Of a DNA stretch of 64,000 nt, positions 27,617-36,783 are shown piece by piece. Both the position numbers and the translations under genes were made by a program. The notes under the pieces are model-generated. The model saw nothing but the letters and a program-made list of their open reading frames with translations, searched no databases and was not told the origin of the DNA. Each line of letters opens with the position of its first letter. The first letter of the stretch is position 1. The DNA is from Trichomonas vaginalis G3 (Eukaryota > Parabasalia > Trichomonadida > Trichomonadidae), in contig NC_067204.1 of assembly GCF_026262505.1 (NCBI RefSeq), positions 15,354,165-15,418,164 of the forward strand, in the 5' to 3' direction.

Positions 27617-28183
27617 TTAATGAAATGTTTGGTCGTCAAATATTTTTATGACGTCTGGGAAACTATACTTTAAGTTCAACGTTTCACCTCCTTTCATAAC
27701 GTATATCTTGTCAATGACATTATATGAAACACCACAGCAACTAATGTCGGGTTCTATTTCTTTGATGTTTATATCGTCTGCCTCTGTCAAAAGTTTCAAT
27801 AGTTCTTTCAAAACTTCATGAGGTGCAATGACATATGAGTTCACTTTTACAGGGTTGTGTTCGACCAAGTTTAACATTATACCTAAAGCTTGACAAATCT
27901 TCTCCTGAGTTTGAAGTTTGTCTTTAAGTTGTTGGTAGTCATTTCGAATATCTGCAACAGAACTTAAGTCTCTGCTAACTTCAGGATATGTTGGTTGTTC
28001 TTTTACAGGAACAATTGCTATACCATCTTCGTCTTCGTATGGTTTCCCCACTTCAACATCTCTGTCTTTGACATTGACAATAACACTTTGACTGTTTGTT
28101 TGAGTTGGTGAATTTAACTTCACATCTGCCACCGCCATTAAACCTTTTGAAACACTTACGCTTCTATTTTTCGGAAATGACAT
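27617..28183 (-). CDS. Polinton hypothetical protein, 188 aa
   Basis: Starts MSFPKNRSVSVSKGLMAVAD. The frame stays open for 55 more codons upstream, but those run through the promoter and the oppositely oriented gene, so the start at 28183 is chosen. The N-terminal third is S/T/V-rich; residues about 85-110 are coiled-coil-like (DIRNDYQQLKDKLQTQEKIC); the rest is mixed. No family recognised. It lies in the capsid-gene run on the minus strand and shares an 18-bp divergent promoter with 28202. Confidence 0.6.
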   Translation of the reverse strand: MSFPKNRSVSVSKGLMAVADVKLNSPTQTNSQSVIVNVKDRDVEVGKPYEDEDGIAIVPVKEQPTYPEVSRDLSSVADIRNDYQQLKDKLQTQEKICQALGIMLNLVEHNPVKVNSYVIAPHEVLKELLKLLTEADDINIKEIEPDISCCGVSYNVIDKIYVMKGGETLNLKYSFPDVIKIFDDQTFH

Positions 28184-28201
28184 TTTACTTAGAATAAAAA
28201 G
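28184..28201. promoter_or_regulatory. 18-bp head-to-head promoter, 28183 / 28202 genes
   Basis: TTTACTTAGAATAAAAAG is the whole gap between two divergent start codons. Both strands show the element's box (TTTTTATTCTAAG one way, TTTTACTTAGAATA the other). Confidence 0.55.
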
Positions 28202-28621
28202 ATGGACGTATTTGAGTATCTCTTCGAATTGAAGCAAAACAAAGTTTACACACACAAACAATACAAATACATTGACAGAATAGTTCTTTATACAAACAAT
28301 GGTAAATGTTATAGAATAGCAGTCTTTGCTGAACCAAAATATTTCCATAAAGCAAAGAAAGTTGGTATAACCGAGATGGTGAAAGTTCTTGACGTTGACA
28401 AAAATATAACAACAAAACTTACAGATATTTCTAAAGGAAAGTTTATCTTACAATATTATGTCAAAACTGGCGTACTGTCAATATTTGACGGAGAGAAGTC
28501 AGTTCAAGAACAACTTACTGACCTGCTGCCAAAATCTGCTCGATGGAAGCTGTCGTTATGCCAATCTGAGGAGCCCCAGCAGGTTTCATCGAACGAATCT
28601 TCAAAAGAGCATCTTCCGTGA
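28202..28621 (+). CDS. Polinton hypothetical protein, 139 aa
   Basis: MDVFEYLFELKQNKVYTHKQ onward: beta-rich and basic through about residue 105, then a polar tail. The last 107 bp run antisense over the 3' end of the major capsid gene, so the C-terminal tail is read from capsid-coding DNA and may be a by-product of the overlap. The start is firm because of the divergent promoter. It is the only plus-strand gene in an otherwise minus-strand virion block. Function unknown. Confidence 0.55.
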   Translation: MDVFEYLFELKQNKVYTHKQYKYIDRIVLYTNNGKCYRIAVFAEPKYFHKAKKVGITEMVKVLDVDKNITTKLTDISKGKFILQYYVKTGVLSIFDGEKSVQEQLTDLLPKSARWKLSLCQSEEPQQVSSNESSKEHLP

Positions 28622-30119
28622 AAAGTGCTATTGGTTTTGTAAACTTCTTTGCTCTCAATTCATCTGGACCGTCTCTGTCACCAGTATATTGTATTTGAAC
28701 TGTACCAACAGTTGAAATACCACCCATAAAGTCTTCTGAGTCAGCAAATGGAATGCCAAGCCAAAAGTTTGAACGGTCTCCATTTGTATATTGAGTTTTT
28801 TGACCTCCTGTATGAGTCCATACTTTCACATATGGCATAATAGAACTTTGCATTTCAGGGTTAATGGTTGTTGTGAAGTTGTTGTTAAAGTTCATAGCAT
28901 CTAATGTCAAGTTGTATGACCTCATATCCTCAACTGTAGAATATTCTTCTCTTGGATAATATTTGCCATCTATGTTTATATGATATTTAATACCGGGGTT
29001 GTAGAAACAAGAATAGTCATTTATAGTTCGTCTGAACAGTACAAACATAGTATCTGCATGTTTCATTGCAGTTGTTAAAGCAATATCTGTTCTTGCACCT
29101 GGGTCAGCACTTTGGTTTCCAACTTCACCTGCAAAGTCTTTGACAGATATTTGGTGTATAGGGAACATAAGTGGAACTGCAATATATTTGGCAGCTAAAG
29201 CATTTGAAATATCTGGGTCCAACATATAAACGGCAAGTCTGCTTTCTATTCTCTTGCATTCAAATTTTTCGCATGTAAACTTAACTGGGTCCCAAGCAGT
29301 TCCAGCAGCATTGAAATAATAGTTTACTTCATTGTTGAAGTTTGAGAAACCAAAGTCTAAGTCAACTTTGTCTTTGCAAAAGTCACAGAACTTGGCTCCA
29401 CCAGTTCCAGCTACAGTAATGCTGAATGGGTCTTGTGTTGGTGCAATGACTAAGTTATTTTTGCTTGGAGTAAGTTCAATAGAAATTTTTCCTGCCCAGT
29501 TTGGCAAGTATCTTAAAAACCTGAAGATGAGGAAAGATGACAAAGGAACTCTAAGTTTCAGTTTTACTTTAGTGGCAGCATTTCCATCTGAACCAGAAAG
29601 GTTAACATAAACTCCTGGAACGTTAGGGTCAAGTCTTCTTATTTTCTCAATATTTGCATACTGGTCTGTTTGTTCTCTAGCTTGTGGTTGTACTGAGTTT
29701 CTCAAAGCGAACCATTCATAGTTTGCCCATGTTACTGTTTGAACTAAGTCAGAGTTAGAATATATCTTATATCCCATGAAAACTTCTGGAGCATATTGGT
29801 ATCCGACATAGAAAATTCCATTGCAACCTTTCTTGTCAGACAACTTGGCAGAAGGTTTTATTTCAATGTCTTGTTCCACGTATAAGAATGAGTTGTCAAT
29901 AGAAATAATATGAAACCTGTCGCAAGCAATATCTACTGTTGTTGAAGAACCTTCTCCAAACTCACCTACGTTTCCATAAGAAACAGCAGTTGTATATTCG
30001 TAAGTTCCAGGAACTATTTCTGACCTTCTAATGGCATTGTCGCATTCGTTATACCATTCGGAAACATTTCCGTTCATGGCATCCAAAACTGTTGGCGTTA
30101 TATTCTGAGCGGCGTACAT
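28515..30119 (-). CDS. Major capsid protein, double jelly-roll
   Basis: 534 residues. Beta-rich throughout, with the hallmarks of Polinton and Polinton-like-virus capsid proteins: an N-terminal tail (MYAAQNITPTVLDAMNGNVS), a strand-helix segment of the type VPLSSFLIFRFLRYLPNWAGKISIELTPS (about residues 193-221) that closes the first barrel, and a second barrel rich in N/Y/F. The start follows TATTTTTACCCATATGAA. Family members form trimeric capsomers of icosahedral particles. The frame is open across its length. Its presence makes the element virus-like rather than a simple transposon. Confidence 0.85.
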   Translation of the reverse strand: MYAAQNITPTVLDAMNGNVSEWYNECDNAIRRSEIVPGTYEYTTAVSYGNVGEFGEGSSTTVDIACDRFHIISIDNSFLYVEQDIEIKPSAKLSDKKGCNGIFYVGYQYAPEVFMGYKIYSNSDLVQTVTWANYEWFALRNSVQPQAREQTDQYANIEKIRRLDPNVPGVYVNLSGSDGNAATKVKLKLRVPLSSFLIFRFLRYLPNWAGKISIELTPSKNNLVIAPTQDPFSITVAGTGGAKFCDFCKDKVDLDFGFSNFNNEVNYYFNAAGTAWDPVKFTCEKFECKRIESRLAVYMLDPDISNALAAKYIAVPLMFPIHQISVKDFAGEVGNQSADPGARTDIALTTAMKHADTMFVLFRRTINDYSCFYNPGIKYHINIDGKYYPREEYSTVEDMRSYNLTLDAMNFNNNFTTTINPEMQSSIMPYVKVWTHTGGQKTQYTNGDRSNFWLGIPFADSEDFMGGISTVGTVQIQYTGDRDGPDELRAKKFTKPIALFTEDALLKIRSMKPAGAPQIGITTASIEQILAAGQ

Positions 30120-30151
30120 TTCATATGGGTAAAAATATAGAATAGTTGAAT

Positions 30152-33100
30152 TTATGTGTCATAATAGAACCCACTCGTACCAAGCTTTACTTTCTTCCTG
30201 ACTGAGTTTTTAACTCTTCTTTTTCCTTCATTGCCACTACTTTCACTAGATGAAGTTACTTCTTCACTACTTTCACTTTGTTCTACTCTTCTTCTTTGGT
30301 GTCGCTTTTGGTAACTTGCCCTCTGCTTCAAGTTGTTGCATCTTTGCCTCATGTTCACCTAGTATGTTGTAAATTTCCCATGTCCTTTTTGCCTTTGGGC
30401 TCTGGTCGCCCATCTCAGGTAACCTATATCCTAGAAAGATTTTGTCATAGTTTGTATTTGAGTCTTCGCGTATTGTTTGCATGACTCTTTCCTGAGTTTC
30501 CGGTTCAAGCTCTTCAAACAGAGCTTGTCCATATGGAATAAGCTCGTTTCCAAATATATGTTTTTGTAGCCATTCTGGTTTTCTTTCCATGTTACCAATA
30601 ATATCTTTTGTGAATGGGAAAGCTTTTACCCAATGTTTCAGTCTTGCGTCATTTATTTCTGTAGTTGGTTTTATTTTGTCAAGGAACATGTTTTCAATAC
30701 TAACATTTCATTTGGTACTGTCCATTTGAGTTTTCTTAAATATTCATCCCTTCTCGGTTCATTGTCTGCAAAGTAAGTTTTTATGACATTTTGTAAACTT
30801 TCGTTTGCAAGGTCATGTACAATAGGTTCTCTTCCTTCTCTCTCCCTAACTTTCTTTCTAAACTCTTCACCAAATATACCATCTTTATGGTTCTGTGTAG
30901 TTCTTTGAGATAAATGTTCTAGAACGTCAGGTGTTATATTTCCATCAGCCATGTTCATTTCATACTGGTCCAAAATATCTGCATGTTTCATATCTTTCAA
31001 TGGCATTAAAGCCGCGCTGAAAATACCAGCTATATCTGGTTCACCATTCACTTCCATTGCGTCTACAACTTCTTGGAATTGAGGTTGTAAGTTTATGAAC
31101 CACCTATCCGGATTAGCTTTATGACCCCATCTCATTGTAGTTCCATAGTCTGCAGAAACAAAAGTAGGTTTGTTTCCATATTGGTTAGGTTCTGAATGAA
31201 CTTTAAACAATGTTTCATTTCTATATGTTTTGTTGAAATTTAACCTTTTATTTTCACCGAGTTCAGCCAAAGATTGAACGTTATATGGTCGTAAGTAAAA
31301 AGGATTGTTGTATTTGCGTACATTTTCTTTCAGTACTTCCATTCTATGCTGAATATTTTCATCTGATGTTGGAGTCTTTTGTATGTCGGCGAACATTTTT
31401 CGATATTCTTCTACTATGTCAGCCGAATTTTTCTTAGACTCTTGGAAAGATTCCATATTCCCCGCATACACTTGTTGAGGGTCAAGATTTTTTCGGCTGT
31501 TCCAAATCTTCATCTAGTTCTGTGAAGTTAGTTTCCAAAGGAGGGACTTGTTTTCCTTCAGGCTCTTCTAGCTGTTGTTGCTGAACTATTTCTTCCATGT
31601 CTGGTTGTATCTGAACTTCTTCCTGTGGAGTTTCTTGTACCTCATCTGCTGGCATTTCATATATTCCGAGACCGTTTTTAAAAAGTTCCCTATCTAAGTC
31701 ATCCGGACTCATAAACCTTTCTTCTTTCGTTCCGTCTCTATTTTTTACGCGTTTCATGAAGAGAGTTGAATTATCATTTAGCTCTGACACAAATATCTCG
31801 GAGTAAATTCAGTCATGTCATTTGGATGATATGCTATTAAATCATATCCCTTAGCGAGCTTGTATTTTCCAGGTTTGAAATTATATCCCATTTGGTGCTG
31901 AACCATAAAGCTAAATAGGTTCGGGTCAGTATTTCCTTCCTTGAACTTTCTAATAGCTTCTTTATATCTGTCACTAAAGTCAAGAGTATCTGGGTAACCA
32001 TAGTCTTCCTTAAGCATTTTTAAGAATTCTTGGTTTCCTTGTTCTCTACTTCTTTTATGTCCTTGCTCTGTTTGTGGTTGTTGTGGTGCAGTGTTTTGAA
32101 CTGTTGGTTGTGGTGTAGTGTTTTGAACTGTTGGTTGTGGTGCAGTGTTTTGAACTGTTGGTTGTGGTGCAGTGTTTTTGAACTGTTGGTTGTTGTGCTG
32201 GATTTTGAACTGTTGGTTGTTGTGTTGGTTTTGGTGCATGCCTGTGTCTGTGTCCATGTGACGATGTAAATGTTTTAGGTAGTCCTGGTGCAGGTGCTTC
32301 TCTTGGAGGGTTTGGTGGTATATAAGTTCCACTAGCTAGTATATAAGTTCCACCAGCTGGTATATAAGTTCCACCAGCTGGCACATATGTTCCATCTGCA
32401 GCATAATGTCCTACCTGACTTTTCGTTTTTAAGAAAGCATTTACTAGGTCTGTTTTGGTCTGTTGTAACTCTTTTTCTTGACTTTCCACAACAGTTGCTC
32501 TAACGGCGTCATAGGCACTTTGAACTGCCTGTCTCGTTGCTGCATCTGTTATTTTCGTCATATTTTGTGCTACTTCTCTTAACTCGTTGTCGAAACCTTC
32601 AGACTTCAGTTTCTTTCCAGATGAGAAGTCGTTCACTAGTTTCACCTTACTATGAAGAGCTTCGAAGGCGTTCTTAAAGTCAGCATTCATTAAAGCTTCA
32701 TTTGAACTGTCTTCATCCGCTTGTATTTTTGTCCTTATTGACCCTATAAGTTGGGCTGCTTTAGCGTTGGCTTGGGCATCTAACCAGTCATTTTTAGCTT
32801 TTATATATTCTGCGCTTTTCATTGCCTTTTGCATGGCTGCGTCGTTATTTTTACTTTCTTGTGCTAAGTTTTCATACTGTACGGTTTGGTTTTGCAACTG
32901 TAAAAGTTTTTCTGCCTTTACATTTGCTTCAACTTCTTTTTTATACTCATCGCTATCCATATATGTCTTCATGGCTTTTTGTTTTATCTCTTCATCTTTC
33001 AGTACTTTATATTGAGTAGTATGGTTTTTCAAATTTATAACATCTTGTTCCATTTTTGCTACTTCTGCTGCTTTTTCTGACACTTTTTTTGCATATTCCT

Positions 33101-33536
33101 CTGTACTTAGTTCTTTCAGTTGTTCTTCTTTCTTCTTTTTCTCTACGTTTAACTCATTTAGTTTCTTTGTGTGTCTGTCATATTCTAGTTTCTTTTCGTT
33201 TTCACTTATTTGTTTCTGTATGTCTATGTTTGACTTTTTGACATCTGTTATTTGATTTTTGAGTGAACTCAAATTCATTTGACTTTGAGGGTTATAAGCT
33301 GTTCCGTCTGCAGCTCCACCATAGCCTGCCATTTTCGCTAAAAGTGCCGCTCTTAAACCTCCACTCTGTGCACCAATAACTCGGTTTAAAAGCATAGGGT
33401 TGCTTGACATTTGTTGCAACATAGTGGGGTCATTCATCATTTGTTGTTGCAACTGTTGTTGTGGTGTCAGTTTTACTATTGGATGTTTCAATGCTCCCTT
33501 CCTCTTACGTATATTCTTACGTAGCTTACGTGGCAT
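30152..33536 (-). pseudogene. Large Q-rich coiled-coil Polinton protein, broken
   Basis: A minus-strand run of coding-like sequence starting near 33536 with a basic, Q/M-rich leader (TPQQQLQQQMMNDPTMLQQM), then a long charged coiled coil, then PAGGTYIPAGGTY-type and TAPQPTVQ-type short repeats, then charged soluble sequence to about 30152. Only the outermost start has a plausible upstream box; inner frames overlap and mostly lack one, so I read this as one large gene with about five breaks. Several short overlapping genes are the alternative. Position next to the capsid gene suggests an internal virion or scaffolding protein (inference). Confidence 0.55.
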
Positions 33537-33836
33537 TTTAAGTGAAGTTTAAAAAGCGGTTTTTGACAGATGTTTATATGACACTTTTTGTTCAGCACAA
33601 AAACTACTCGGTCAAAGTGTTGTCAGTTTTGTAAAATAACCGTCCTATCTCATTCTATAAGGGGGAAAAGGCTTCTCAAAGTATACTTCCTTGGAACGCC
33701 CGTAACTTTTCCTGTAGCGACGATAGACCCTTACTTGTCCGGACAAAGGTATACTATTTTGAGTGCTCTACAAAAAAGTCAACGGCTGGTCGGCTGGGGT
33801 TCGGTCCTCCTCTTGGGTCTTGGGCAAAATTTCTTA
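33537..33836. other. Polinton right non-coding leader
   Basis: No gene seen. More GC-rich than the rest of the element, with G/C-rich stretches (GGCTGGTCGGCTGGGGTTCG) just inside the internal hairpin. Confidence 0.5.
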
Positions 33837-33867
33837 GGGCTAGAAGGGGCGCAGCCCCTGGAAGCCC
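33837..33867 (-). repeat. Internal duplicate of the terminal hairpin
   Basis: Inner stem GGGGC/GCCCC with loop GCA and outer stem GGGCT/AGCCC. Same build as the terminal hairpins at 9569-9601 and 33904-33935 but with a different inner stem, so base pairing is kept while sequence changes. Confidence 0.7.
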
Positions 33868-33958
33868 TCCGAATATAAACTTCATTTATACTAAACATCT
33901 TCAGGGCTAGAGGGCGCAACGCGCCTGGAAGCCCCACTACCTTTTTTTTTTTTTTTTT
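33868..33958 (-). repeat. Polinton terminal inverted repeat, right
   Basis: Reverse complement of 9545-9636, ending in a T-run. It includes a hairpin at 33904-33935 with inner stem GGCGC/GCGCC and loop AAC, where the left end has GGCAC/GTGCC. Confidence 0.9.
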
Positions 33959-33964
33959 TTAATT
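33959..33964. repeat. Candidate target-site duplication (TTAATT), right
   Basis: Matches 9539-9544. Two of its bases belong to the T-run, so the exact border is uncertain. Confidence 0.55.
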
Positions 33965-34036
33965 GAAAAACAGTGGATCCGATGGCTATTTTTTGATTCA
34001 AATTTTTTCAGAGTGGAAAAAAAAACATTTTTATTC

Positions 34037-34450
34037 ATGAGCCAAAAAGATAATCTACAAGGTTTTAATGGAGGTATAACTGAAGAAATATTGCAACAGT
34101 CTGTTAATGATTCATTTTCTCAGTTGTATGAATGGTATGAAAATCACAATCAAGATAAATCCACGATTTTAACATCTCTAGAATTGATACTAAATCCAAA
34201 AGCTTTAAAAAACCGAATATCTCAATATGAATCAAAAAACCTCATTAACAAACTAAAAGAATTCAAAATCATTGAAGATGATTCCATTACGGAATTACGA
34301 AATAAAGCTCAAGTGGTGGCCAAAAAATTGAATCTTGCATTAACACATCAATATAGGATAAATGATGCTTTGCTATTTTGGTTTTCAGAACATTGGTCTG
34401 CAATCGAAGATGCTTATGTTAATAATATATGGGAATTCAATGGTGTTTAG
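34037..34450 (+). CDS. Hypothetical host protein, 137 aa
   Basis: The start is taken at MSQKDNLQGFNGG; the open frame upstream has no ATG. The protein is charged and helical, with a likely coiled-coil or helical bundle (KNRISQYESKNLINKLKEFK, LRNKAQVVAKKLNLALTHQY). No signal peptide or membrane segment. I do not recognise a family. The Polinton ends only 78 bp upstream, so it may have landed in this gene's promoter or cut off a longer 5' part. Confidence 0.55.
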   Translation: MSQKDNLQGFNGGITEEILQQSVNDSFSQLYEWYENHNQDKSTILTSLELILNPKALKNRISQYESKNLINKLKEFKIIEDDSITELRNKAQVVAKKLNLALTHQYRINDALLFWFSEHWSAIEDAYVNNIWEFNGV

Positions 34451-35007
34451 AAGGATATTGGGAATAAAAAAGCTGAATGCCAACTCAAATAAACCTTGTG
34501 ATTTCAGCTTACATAGCATATTTGATTTGGCATTCAATAGAAAAATCATAATAACGCAAGCAATGTTTGTTATTTATCCAGTATGTTAAAAATAATTATC
34601 GCAGGAATAAGATTTTTTTTAGATTTGGATTATATAATATTTTCCAAAAGCTCTTCTATGATTAAAGTTTTGATGATCCGAATTTTAAAAACATAAGCTC
34701 AAAGAAAGATGAACTTGTTAAATGATTCGTTATTCAGATCCACAGCAATTATATTTTCGTTCTTCAATGAATTGGATCTAATACATCAACTGAAACCGAT
34801 TCTTTCCTTTTCGGTGAATAAATTTCCAATATTTTTGGATAAGGCTTTGAAATAATTTTTTCTATTAGTCATTAATTATGATTTTAATTCGTTATGAAAT
34901 GATGAAATTCAATTTTTTAATTCAAAAATTTGAGGTTGCTCAAAATTTTCATAAAAATTTTTTCACTTTTTCGGTGAAAAAATTCAAAAACTTCAAAGTA
35001 TTTTTAG
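34451..35007. other. Intergenic, AT-rich
   Basis: No gene supported. The short frame at 34362-34589 is not convincing. TTTTTCGGTGAA occurs twice (near 34798 and 34968). TCACTTTTTC at 34963 resembles the trichomonad initiator TCA(C/T)(T/A) but lies about 44 bases before the Myb gene. Confidence 0.4.
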
Positions 35008-35712
35008 ATGACTGATGTTAGAGAACGCCAACTATGGAAGCCAGAAGAAGATTCTCTTCTCAGAGATTTAGTGCTTAACTCTAAAAGTATAAATTGGAAA
35101 GAGATTGCTTCTAAAGTTTCAGAAAAATTTTCTACAAGATCTTCAAAACAATGTCGTGACAGATACAACAACTATGTTAACCCAAAAATAAATGCATCTA
35201 ATAACATTTGGACCCCAGACGATGATTTTACTCTCGCAAGATTATATTTTACTTACGGATCTAAGTGGACTACTATTGCAAAGTCAATGCCAGGTAAGTC
35301 AGAAAATATGGTTAAAAACAGATGGAACAGTTCTTTAAGTAAAAGAACTCATCTCGTTGGAAATATAATTTTGATTGATGATCATAAAGGTCCTGGGAGA
35401 ACTCCAAAGAATCAACCATTCCAGAATCAGAGACAATGCTATTCAGTACCGCTTTATCCTCAAGTTACTTCTGCATCCTCAGTTTATTCATCGAGCAATA
35501 ATACTCTCATTTCTAATCAGCTAATTGATTCATCATGGCGTAATGTCGAGGGTGTACAAAGCTTCATGCCACCGAATTTCCAACGCGTTCGCCCACCTCC
35601 ACAAAAAGAAACGGCTAATCATGTTCTCTCTATTGAAAACCTTCTTAACTCTCATAAAGAGACATTACCATCATTAGTTCTTTCTACAAAAATGGAAGAT
35701 ATCGTAGTTTAA
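35008..35712 (+). CDS. R2R3-type Myb DNA-binding protein
   Basis: 234 residues with two Myb repeats: residues about 7-58 (LWKPEEDSLLRDLV, INWKEIASKV, SKQCRDRYNNYVNP) and 64-110 (IWTPDDDFTLARLY, SKWTTIAKSMPGKSENMVKN, RWNSSL). The spaced tryptophans and the R-W-N recognition helix are clear. The C-terminal 120 residues are P/S/N/Q-rich and probably disordered. Trichomonads have large families of such factors, some of which bind promoters of adhesion and iron-regulated genes; a specific target cannot be read here. The ATG is preceded by an AT-rich leader. Confidence 0.85.
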   Translation: MTDVRERQLWKPEEDSLLRDLVLNSKSINWKEIASKVSEKFSTRSSKQCRDRYNNYVNPKINASNNIWTPDDDFTLARLYFTYGSKWTTIAKSMPGKSENMVKNRWNSSLSKRTHLVGNIILIDDHKGPGRTPKNQPFQNQRQCYSVPLYPQVTSASSVYSSSNNTLISNQLIDSSWRNVEGVQSFMPPNFQRVRPPPQKETANHVLSIENLLNSHKETLPSLVLSTKMEDIVV

Positions 35713-36024
35713 TTTGATATCCCAAGATTTTAATCTTATCTTGGATTCCTTTGTTTGTATCTTTTTGTCTTTTTCTTTGTTTGCTATAAATTATATAGAT
35801 TGTTAGGGTTATATTTTATGAATTTTTCTTTTTTGAATAAAATGCTTAAATTCCCTCAAAAATAATATTGCCTCAAGCTAAAGATCAACATTTCTCAAAT
35901 TATCCATCAAAAATTAAAACTCACAAATTTCATATTGAATAATTAATTAATGTTTTACAAAAATAAAAGCTCAATCATAATCATTTAATGCATAACATTA
36001 CATGGTAAAATTACTATCATGAAA
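35713..36024. other. Intergenic between convergent genes
   Basis: About 310 bp of AT-rich DNA between the 3' ends of the Myb and RING genes. TAAA-type sites that could serve as polyadenylation signals are frequent; nothing else is seen. Confidence 0.4.
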
Positions 36025-36783
36025 TTACAATGGTTGATTGCATACTGGGCAATTACTACTCGTTTTGAAATGTTGCGAAATGCAATTGGAATGTACTTGA
36101 TGGCCACACTTTAATTTTGCAACTCTCTGTGTTGGTTTCAAAGCCATATGGCAAATATCGCATTTTGCTCGACTTCCAGCTGGAATGTCGATTAAATCGA
36201 GATAAGTAGCTGCTGGATCACGACGTTTTGGTTCGTTTCCAGGTTCAATGAAGAGAAGCCTTCGTACATTTGAAGTAACTTTTCGCTTAGGAGGATCTGG
36301 CCTGTGGCCTCCTACAGCTTCAATTTGCTCCTTCATTAATCTATCCATGACTTCATCGATTTCGCCAGTTCTAGGATCGTAGCCTTCGTCAATCATTTGC
36401 ATCGCTGCAATAAGTGGATGCATTAAGCCGTATGTTGGACGTGGAGCATATAAATCAGTATGACACTTTGGGCATCTTCCTGGATCATCTGCATACCATT
36501 CAGCTCCGCAATATGGACACTGCCAAATCATATTTGGGTCATCTTCTGGAATTTCTCTTCCACTTACAGTGTAGCGTTTACCTTTTGGCTTTTGAGGAAG
36601 TTTCTCGCCCATTGGATCTTGGTATGGAGGCAGATCATCTGGATTTATTCTCGGAGCATTTCCGCGAGGAGGTATTGCTACAACTTCCGCAGCCCATACA
36701 GGATTTAATGGTGGTCTGCGTAGAGATTGTTGTTCAGTTCCGTCATCCCATGGTGGTCTCTCTTTAATTTTGCGATTTTTCAT
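36025..36783 (-). CDS. RING-H2 protein with internal zinc ribbon
   Basis: 252 residues. The C-terminal RING-H2 finger (residues 208-252) has the full ligand set C208, C211, C226, H228, H231, C234, C245, C248, typical of E3 ubiquitin ligases that recruit an E2. A second zinc-binding motif, CPYCGAEW ... CPKCHTD (C89, C92, C104, C107), is a rubredoxin/zinc-ribbon-like knuckle. The N-terminal 80 residues are proline- and charge-rich. No membrane segment, so a cytosolic or nuclear ligase is likely. The substrate is unknown; the zinc ribbon may be the substrate-binding part (inference). Confidence 0.8.
   Translation of the reverse strand: MKNRKIKERPPWDDGTEQQSLRRPPLNPVWAAEVVAIPPRGNAPRINPDDLPPYQDPMGEKLPQKPKGKRYTVSGREIPEDDPNMIWQCPYCGAEWYADDPGRCPKCHTDLYAPRPTYGLMHPLIAAMQMIDEGYDPRTGEIDEVMDRLMKEQIEAVGGHRPDPPKRKVTSNVRRLLFIEPGNEPKRRDPAATYLDLIDIPAGSRAKCDICHMALKPTQRVAKLKCGHQVHSNCISQHFKTSSNCPVCNQPL

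Larger units (their letters stand above)
9545..33958. mobile_element. Polinton/Maverick element, 24.4 kb, near full length (fossil)
   Basis: Large virus-like DNA transposon bounded by about 92-bp terminal inverted repeats that start with A/T-runs, with a candidate TTAATT duplication outside. Diagnostic parts are a type-B DNA polymerase (15777-17930), FtsK/HerA-type packaging ATPase (23430-24305), double jelly-roll major capsid protein (28515-30119), probable minor capsid protein (26558-27355) and a retrovirus-type integrase relic (13593-14551). Accessory parts are a D12-class adenine methyltransferase, SF3 helicase, two KilA-N proteins, a tail-fibre-like protein and several unknowns. I did not recognise the Ulp1-like maturation protease. 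Several frames look whole; in total the element has about a dozen breaks, so it is a fossil. Matching ends and long open frames suggest a recent insertion. Confidence 0.95.

Noticed and set aside
9545-33958. Ulp1-like cysteine protease expected in Polintons
   Set aside because: I looked for an H...D...Q...C pattern in the unassigned frames and saw none; its absence cannot be proven by eye.
36414-36767. Plus-strand frames across the RING gene
   Set aside because: Antisense to a gene with two full zinc-binding motifs; no domain in the antisense frames.
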